This document shows positions 12,201-21,200 of a DNA stretch of 64,000 bases, piece after piece. How positions within the stretch are numbered: position 1 is the first letter of the stretch; each line of letters opens with the position of its first letter. Origin of the DNA: Owenia fusiformis (taxonomy: Eukaryota > Annelida > Polychaeta > Sabellida > Oweniidae); the NCBI GenBank assembly GCA_903813345.2, contig CAIIXF020000006.1:10484348-10548347 (forward strand), read 5' to 3'. Under the pieces are notes generated by a model, which saw nothing but the letters and a program-made list of their open reading frames with translations, did not search any database and was not told the origin of the DNA. A program made the translations under genes and the position numbers.

Positions 12201-15200
12201 TTATTTACAATATTTCTTTTGCAGGGAACAGACAAAACTTCAAGTTTCCACCTGTCTGCTGACATGTTGAAGACAGCCTATCAGAATGCAGTAAATCAGG
12301 TTGGTATTTTATGTCCCATAGAGACTATTAAGTTTGTTCTTTGGGGAAAATGTAAAGGGTACAGTAGCCCTTACCCTAAATATGAAATCAATGCCAGCTA
12401 CAAAAACTTTGAAAACCAAGTAAAATTTCTTGTTAAGATCTCCTGTTCCAACCAATTGGGATTGATTTTATATAGGCTCAGTAACATATTTCAACTGGTT
12501 GAGGCTTAATCAACCTGTATCTTCTAAGAAAATGAGCATTTCAACTTTGTTACTGGGTATATGTATTTTCAATTTCTAATATACAAGATGTGAGTATACT
12601 CTAGGGGCGAGGAGGGAAATTCTCAATAATTGGAGTATAGTTGGTTTGGCAGCATTTTCAGTTAGGGGAGAGTCTTGGATGAAATTTCCACCTAGGTGAT
12701 AGCTTCACAGAGTGGTAGGAAGTTCTTTTTTTTGAAGAGTTAGCCCCCTACCCCACAAAAACACCCCACCCCGGGGAAAAAAATTGTTCACACTAAATAA
12801 CCTTAGATATTTTGATGTTTGTAAGTGACATACATAGATATTATATATATGAATCATTTGCAGTATAATTGATGCTGATTACTCCTAAAAAAATTGAATA
12901 TTAGTACAAAGTGTGTTCCCCAGGGGGCAAATTCGTGACCCATTTCCTTACTATTTTGATCCTAACTTTTCAACTAGACACTGTAAGAGGTTGAAAAAAT
13001 TCATGTGAAGTGCCCAATAGCAGGGTTAGTAACCGTGAAAGATGCAAAGCCATGGAAGAGGTAGGAGCTGAGAAAAAAAATGTTGATTTTTCGAAAAATT
13101 TGACATTTTTGACAGCTGGATTTTGTGTATGACTATAGCTGACCCCTTTAGTTCCTGGATCCATCCCTCTATGATGATATATATGGTTTTATAGTGTGGA
13201 ACTAAGATGTAAAACATAATTAAGATGGGTTTTAAGGAAGTTTAAGGTTTTAAACAAGTCCAAAATTTGAAAAATTGTAAATATAAGGTTTCAAATTTAC
13301 AAATTCCAGGTAGAGCCATGGCAGACCCCTATAGTTTCTAGATCCATCCCTCTATGGTGATACTTATGGTATTGCTGTATGGAACTAATATGTAAAACAC
13401 AATTTAGATGGGTTTTAAAGAAGTCTAAGGTTTTAAACAAGTTCAAAATTTGAAAAATTGTAAATATAAGGTTTCAAATTTACGAATTTCAGGTATAGCC
13501 ATGGCTGACCCTTATGGTTTTTACATCCATACCTCTATGATTAAATATACAGTTTTAGAGTGTGGGACTAAGATTTAACATATCCAAAATGAATTTTAAG
13601 AAAGTTTAAGGTTTTAAACAAGTCAAAAATTTGAAGAATTGTAAATGTAAGTTTTCAAATTTATGAATTTCAGGTATAGCCAAAGATGACCCTTATGGTT
13701 TTTTTACATCTATACCTGATGAGATATATATTTTTAGAGTATTTAACTAAAATGTAAAAGATGCATAAGATTAGTTGGAAGGAAGTTCAAGGTTTTAAAC
13801 AAGTGCAAAATTTGAAAAATTGATCTCGAAAATTGGTCTCAAATTCACGTTATTCAGGTACAGCCTTGGATGAGCCCTGATAATCGAAGGTTATGAGCAT
13901 AATAGTAGCAACTGTGATATCATAGCTTAGAGACCAGGTGTAGAATATATACCTGTTGCAGCAGTTAGTCTGCTGCATATAGACATGATAGATGGAGTGA
14001 AAAGTCATGAACTACAGTAAAATCTTTCTAATCTGAATGCTACTAGATATAGTATTTGGACCAACTAAAAGCGTTCAAATTAGAAGTGTTTGAATTTTGA
14101 GGTTTTTACATATGCAATATTCTGGATTTTGAAGAAATATGAATGCATTCTCAATGAAAACTATTAATAAATATTAATAATATTCATACTGACCACCCAA
14201 AAAGCTTAATAGCATTCCAAAATCCAATTCAAAAGTTTTGATATCATAACAATTCAGTGTTAAACTGTCAATATTTGAGCAATTTTGTAAGAAATATGTG
14301 ATATTTGGTAAAAAAAAGTTCAAGTTAAACAGATTGATTTTTCAAATATGAGTGTTCACTGTTCGAATTAAGAGGTGTTCAGATTTCAATTTTTAAACAT
14401 AGGAGTCAATGGGAGGAAGGAAAAATTGAACTGGGGAAAAGTGTTCAGATTGGTTGGTTTTCAGATAAGTCAGGTGTTGGGATGATTGGTAGGTGTTCAC
14501 AATAGTCAGATGTTGGGATATACAGGTTTCACTGCTGATATATCATTTATACAAGATGATGAACTAGAACTACTGTACTAGGTGCCTTTGATAATTTTTA
14601 CCACAATGTTATACTATGTCAGGAAAAGAAAGCACCCATGACACTGTGCTTGTACAACTTGAAAATCAACAACACATTAACATTTGATAAAGGTGTCTAC
14701 CAAATGAGTAATCCACAAATACAAGCACTTGGCATGCTATTCCCTATGATCATTAGTTTCTCTTGAATCAAAAATTGACCTTGGGTTTATGAGAGTAGTA
14801 AATTGGAATGCAGTTATATGGAATATTGAATTGGCTGGAATTGGACACACCTTGCCTAGAAATGTGTGAGTAAACTATGATCTTATATGGATACAGTTAG
14901 TTTGACAATGATCATCTATCTTATCCTGTAAAATCAGAACTTGAAAAGGGGTTTGAAATGGAGATCGATGAAACCATACCACAAATTGATAAAACTTTTG
15001 TGATTGATGCAATGGCTATGACAAAGGGAAAATGAAGATTAACTTATATGTTGAAATTTGGAGAGTTTTGGAAAGCTATATTTGACTACTCCATCAAATC
15101 TAGTAAAGGAGCCAAAATAATAGATTTCATATTAGGCTAGTTGTCTCCATCAGTAAAGGATTCTGAAAGAATGCATAGAATGGATGCTTCCCCTATTGAA

Positions 15201-18200
15201 CTTTAATCCATAGAAGAAATTACACCATTACCTAAAAATATGAATACCTTTGTCCAAGTAATATAAGACAAATTTTCAAAGATTACAAAGAAATTCAATA
15301 AAGCAGCATTCTAAAAGTGTGCCAAATGTCAAGATTGTTTTAAGTGGAACTATTGGAGAGAACTCAAATATCTGTGAAAATGATAACTGAAATCTCCTGT
15401 TAAATTCCACTCCTGAAGAGGCTGATTTTAAAATTATTCACTCTGTTTTACATTCAGCAGAACATGTGGGACTGCAGTAATTTGCATCAAATGACACTGA
15501 TATTATAATTTTATGACTATCATTTCAATAAATGAAAAAAATTCTTCAACTATGCTAGAAAATGTCATCTGCAAAGTCAGTATGTAAACATTTTCTACAA
15601 TGTCTGTTTGTTTGAAACATATTGATCATATCACCATATATACTTTTTTGATCTACATGAAGATTTTAATGTGACAAGACCCTTTTACCCTAGAGTTCCT
15701 TATATCATTGCACTAATGGAAGTTTCTAGGCCCGGGCGCGGGCGGGGGGGTATGATCCTTATAATCCTTATTTTCCCAAATAATTACTGTTGCCTGATGA
15801 CAAATTGTTTTATTGGGAGTGTAGTGATTATAATTTGATAATTCATAACAACATTTTGTATTAGGAGATGATCATTGCTTAATTACAGAAGGGGCATAAC
15901 AAAATATAGAGAAAACATGTTTCTTTTAATTAACCATGTCTTTATGTATTTTGATAATGCAGAACATTACATCGAACATGTTGCTGTGAAAAAGTAAAAA
16001 TGCTATATCACATAATAAATATCGTCAAATAATAATTAATTAGTTATAATCCATTTAATCAATCAATTACTACACTGTATACGATATCCCTAGGAGCAGT
16101 TACACTTACTGGGGGATTTATTAACCTCTCACCCCCTTAGGAACTCAAGAGTTAAGTTCTCAACTCTAATGATTTTTTTTTTAACAATACATGTAACATG
16201 GATCAAACCTGACCACAATATTTTCAACATCTAATTTCTAAGCTTAGTCATACATTCAAAAAGAGGGACATCCAGTGCTATACCTGAAATCGTAAAGGAG
16301 GACTGAAAGTATCGCGACAGATTTCAGCAATCATATGTTGGATTTTGGCTATTTTCTGAGGATTTGAGGAGGTGCATATGTTAGGCCAATGCATTTCCTC
16401 CAGGAAAAGCACCCATAGAGATGATAAAATAATTTCTATTTTGAGACAGGGAAGGTGCAAACAACCCACCCACATGCATAAATATATATGTGTATATGTA
16501 TAAATATATGTGTTTTTACATACAGTTAACCCCTTTAAATGAAAAATACATTCCATCAGGGATTTTAAAGATATCAAATATGGGTGACCAAAATAAAAAT
16601 ACTGTTTTCCACTTTATCTAAAAGAAATTTATCCTTTAATGGTTAACTATGTCTCAAAACGCAACATATTGATGCAACAAAAATTGAAAAACCATAGGTG
16701 AACGGGATTGAAAATCAGGATGACATTTCCCAGAAAACATGTGGGTGGATTGTTTTCACCTTCGCTGTCTCAAATTCCAAACTATTTTATCATCTCTAAG
16801 AGTTCTTTTCCCGTAGGTAATGCAATGGCCTATCATATGCACCTGCTTAAATCCTCAGAAAACAGACAAAATTCAACATATGACTGTCTGAAATCTGTTG
16901 CGATACTTTCCGTGCTCCTTTGAGACCTGATATTTCTCAATTTTTCAAATATTGCACTTGTTAAAATTCTTAAACTTCCTTAAAATTCATCTTCGGTATG
17001 TTTTACATCTTAGTTCCATACTACAAAACCATAAATATCACCAAAGAGGGATAGATCTAGAAACTATAGGGGTCAGCCATGGCTATACCTGGAATTCGTA
17101 AATTTGAAACCTTATATTTACAATTTTTCAAATTTTGGACTTGTTTAAAACCTTTAACTTCCTTAAAACCCATCTAATTTATGTTTTACATCTTAGTTTC
17201 ACACTATGAAAGCATAAATATCATCAAAGATGGACGGATCTAGAAACTATAGGGGTCAGCCATGGCTATAGCTGGAATTTGTAATTTTGAAACCTTACAT
17301 TTACAATTTTTCGAATTTTGGACTTGTCTAAAACCTATAACTTCCTTAAAACCCATCTAATTTATGTTTTACATCTTAGTTTCACACTATGAAAGCATAA
17401 ATATCATCAAAGATGGATGGATCTAGAAACTATAGGGGTCAGCCATGGCTATACCTGGAATTCGTAAATTTGAAACCTTATATTTACAATTTTTCAAATT
17501 TTGGACTTGTTTAAAACCTTTAACTTCCTTAAAACCCATCTAAATTATGTTTTACATCTTAGTTCCACACTATAAAACCATAAATATCATCATAGAGGGA
17601 TGGATCTAGAAACTATAGGGGTCAGCTATAGTCATACACAAAATCCAGTTGTCAAAAATGTCTAATTTTTCGAAAAATCAACAATTTTTTTCTCAGCTCC
17701 TACTTCTTCCATGGCTTTGCATCTTTCAGGGTTACTAACCCTGCTATTGGGCACTTCACATGAATTTTTTCAACATCTTACAGTGTCTAATTGAAAAGTT
17801 AGAATCAAAACAGTAAGAAAATGGGTCACGAATTTGCCCCCTGGGGTACACACTTTGTACTGATATTCAAATTCTTTAGGAGTAATCAGCATCAATAATA
17901 CTGCAAATTGTTCATATATATAATATCTATGTATGTCACTTACAAACATCAAAATATCTAAGGTTATTTAGTGTGAACAATTTTTTCCCCAGGGTGGGGT
18001 GTTTTTGGGGGGTGGGGGGCTAACTCCTCAAAAAAAAGAACTTCCTACCACTCTGCGAAGCTATCACCCAGGTGGAAATTTCATCCAAGACTCTCCCCTA
18101 TCTGAAAATACTGCCAAACCAACTATACACCATTTATTGAGAATTTTCCTCCCCGCCCCTTGAGTAGTAGTAACAATCTTGATTTACTTCATAAATATTC

Positions 18201-21200
18201 CCCATAGACTACAAAATCACAAAAAGTGAAATATCTTTTCTTGTGTTGGGCAAATAATATTTTCTTTTACTGAACATACATTCGTTTGTATAATTATCAG
18301 ACACATAAGGAGTATATGAGAATTGATCCATTTGATAATTGATAATATTCAAGTTTAAGGGAACTTTCTTATATGAGATTTTAGCCTTAGATGAAGTTCT
18401 CTCTTTAATAAGCAACAGTGAACTACATGACTTGTATTGAAAAGGGCAAGTAGCCCTGAGCAGTCATCAATTAATGGAATAGAAACAAAACATAAATACA
18501 GTTTACAGAAATGAGTTGAATTGATCATAGAATAGATTCTACAAATATGAACTGGTTAGAAACGAATTTGATATACATTTACTCTTTCATTTATTGCTGA
18601 GCAACTGTACCTTATAATTGCAGTTTATGTTACAAATATAAGTTTTCATTCAAATCAGACAACAGATGAACATTCGTACAGCCTTGAGTTTAAGGTAGTC
18701 CAACTAATATTTTACATGTAGGAATGCATAGTATCAGCATGCGTAATCAGGTCTTAGAGTTGTTCTACCATTACCCACCTTAATTCAATTTCCAGGGCCA
18801 GAAAGTACGAGGAATAATACTCACCAACCCTAACAACCCCCTGGGTGACATCTATGATGTTGAACAGTTATACAACTTCTTAGAGTTTGCCCATTCGTAA
18901 GTTTCAATCACAATTCAATCGCATTTCAATCAAGTTTAAATTATTTGATAAGATAACATTTTTACTGTTTTATCAATAATTGTTTTTTGTGTAGCATGAT
19001 ATTTTAAATATATAATGGAAATATTCTTGGTTCAGTGTAAATAATTGTCTGATTCATCTCATGTTTTCTTTATAGGAAAAAGCTTCATGTTATAATGGAT
19101 GAGATCTTTGCATTGTCAGTGTTTGATGAACACAGCAAGTTCCACAGTCTACTCCGTCTACATCTCATGTTACTCCCAGACCCTTGGAGAATACACACTA
19201 TATGGGGGTTCAGTAAGGTAAAAACACACTATATGGGGGTTCAGTAAGGTAAAAACACACTATATGGGGGTTCAGTAAGGTAAAAACACACTATATGGGG
19301 GTTCAGTAAGGTAAAAACACACTATATGGGGGTTCAGTAAGGTAAAAACACACTATATGGGGGTTTAGAAAGATGAATGCACATTGTAGCGGGATTTAAT
19401 AAGACAAAGAATAGGGGATCAGTAAGATAAATACACACTATATTGGGGTTCAACAAGATAAAACACACTAAATGTTTCTTTAGACCATTTGAATTTTCTA
19501 TAAATGCTATATACTGTATACTACAAGATAAAAGTGTATGAAATACATATTCAATCGTGATTTACATGTCATGTCTTATGAACAATTCTATTTTTATATT
19601 ACCACCACAAGTGGTGGCATGTTTAGTCTTCAACTTTTTTGTGGATGGTGGTTGGTGTAACAAATGGCAGGTGGTGACACTTCTCAATGGCATACATGTG
19701 TATTTTGAGTCAATTTAAGCCTATCTCGGTCATTTTTCACTCTTCATGTCAATATGCCTCATATCTAATTTGTGTATATTTTTTACCATATGTAGCCATT
19801 GTTTATTTGAACTAAGAGTCATCATTTTTGCTCACCTTGTATTCATATATAAAGAGCATACTGTATGCCTCAATCCATCTATATTTTCTTTCCCACATGT
19901 ATCTGTTCAATGATTCTTGTGTCACTTTATAAACCTATCCTTTACAATAAAACATGTCATATTACATTTTTGTAAATGCATTGTAAAGGTAAATCTTCAT
20001 GAAAAATGTAATGTGTATATTGCAGGACCTTGGTCTCTCTGGTCTTAGATGTGGAGTCGTCCATACCAAGAACCCACAAATACAAACAGTCTTCAAATCC
20101 CTGACAAACTTTGGAGCAGTTCCCCCAGTAATTCAACACAAGCTCAATACACTACTCAGAGATAAAGGTGAGAATTGATAAAAAAAAGCACAGCATAATT
20201 TTCAAGTTCATGCAAAAATAGGATCAGTTTTACACACTTTGAAGTTTTCATAATTTGTAGAAAGGCATCATGAAATGTAAAAACATCTTCGGTGACTAAA
20301 ATATGCAAAATACAGGACTCTCCCATGTTTCATAGGGAAGCATTTTTATAGCCTGAAAGTGACATATGCTACCATTACATCCAATGTATTGTAATGCCAA
20401 ATTAAATTTCAACTTTAACTAGGTGAAACTACTGGAATTTGAACATTGCAATTTTTGGGGACTTTTAGGGTGTTGGCATTCCTTTACCATCCAGTAAGTA
20501 AAAGTGGTCATTAACTTTTTTTGAGTAGTACATGTAAACATGTATATTCCAAAATTATTTGTTTTAGATTGGTTGGACAAAACTTATCTACCCACTAATA
20601 TAGACAGGTTAAGAAGCAACTATAAGATCATGACAGAAACCCTTGATAGCTTTAATATCTCATACAGACACAGCAAGGCAGGATTCTTTCTCTTTGCAGA
20701 TTTCTCAAAGGTAAGGCTACATTTTCTGAAATTCTTTACAGTTAATGTCACCAAAAATAAAATTGAGTGGGTTGTAGATGCAGAAGAAATGTAAGATATC
20801 ATACTTAGGATAGGAAATGCTTGTATTATTAAGAATGGAAATATAGATTCTCACATCTGCCCTCCTAGCATTGCTTGAGAGACTTATGAATAGTAGAGTA
20901 TACATAGTGCTTGACAATGCATGCATGGTTAGTGTATGCAGTTGCATCATCAGAACATGTACATATTTGTAAATTTCAGTACCTCCATCCTCCCAGCAAA
21001 GAATCAGAGATGGATTTATTTGAGAGGTTTATAGATGGCGGTGTATACATGGTGCCTGGCTGTGCACATGGTTGGGACACATTTGGTTGGTTTAGAGTCG
21101 TATTCACATCAACATCAGATAAAGATATAATCATTGAAGGTAGTTTTATATATTGTATTGAAATACATAATGAAAATGATTTTACATGATTTTTGGTTAC

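Larger units (their letters stand above)
12604..18159. mobile_element. 5.6-kb transposon with ~1.2-kb inverted arms containing ~180-bp tandem units
   Basis: Left end GGGGCGAGGAGGGAAATTCT and right end (reversed) GGGGCGGGGAGGAAAATTCT begin arms that stay complementary through about 13860 and back to about 16265. Each arm contains roughly four diverged units of about 180-183 bp: left units begin near 13141, 13324, 13506 and 13687; right units, inverted, near 17069, 17249, 17429 and 17621. The middle (13870-16260) carries a decayed ORF, and another MITE is nested in the right arm. The whole element lies in ACCS intron 5. I could not define a convincing target duplication. The superfamily is unknown to me. 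Confidence 0.8.

Noticed and set aside
12219-12509. 96-residue ORF extending past ACCS exon 5
   Set aside because: Only the first 25 codons are exon; the rest is intron read-through beyond the GTTGGT donor.
16278-16577. 99-residue minus-strand ORF, mirrored by a + strand ORF at 16708-16923
   Set aside because: Both read the two arms of the same foldback element.
20540-21189. ORFs of 84 and 92 residues around exons 9 and 10
   Set aside because: They are the exons plus flanking intron; the spliced model joins them in phase without the extra residues.
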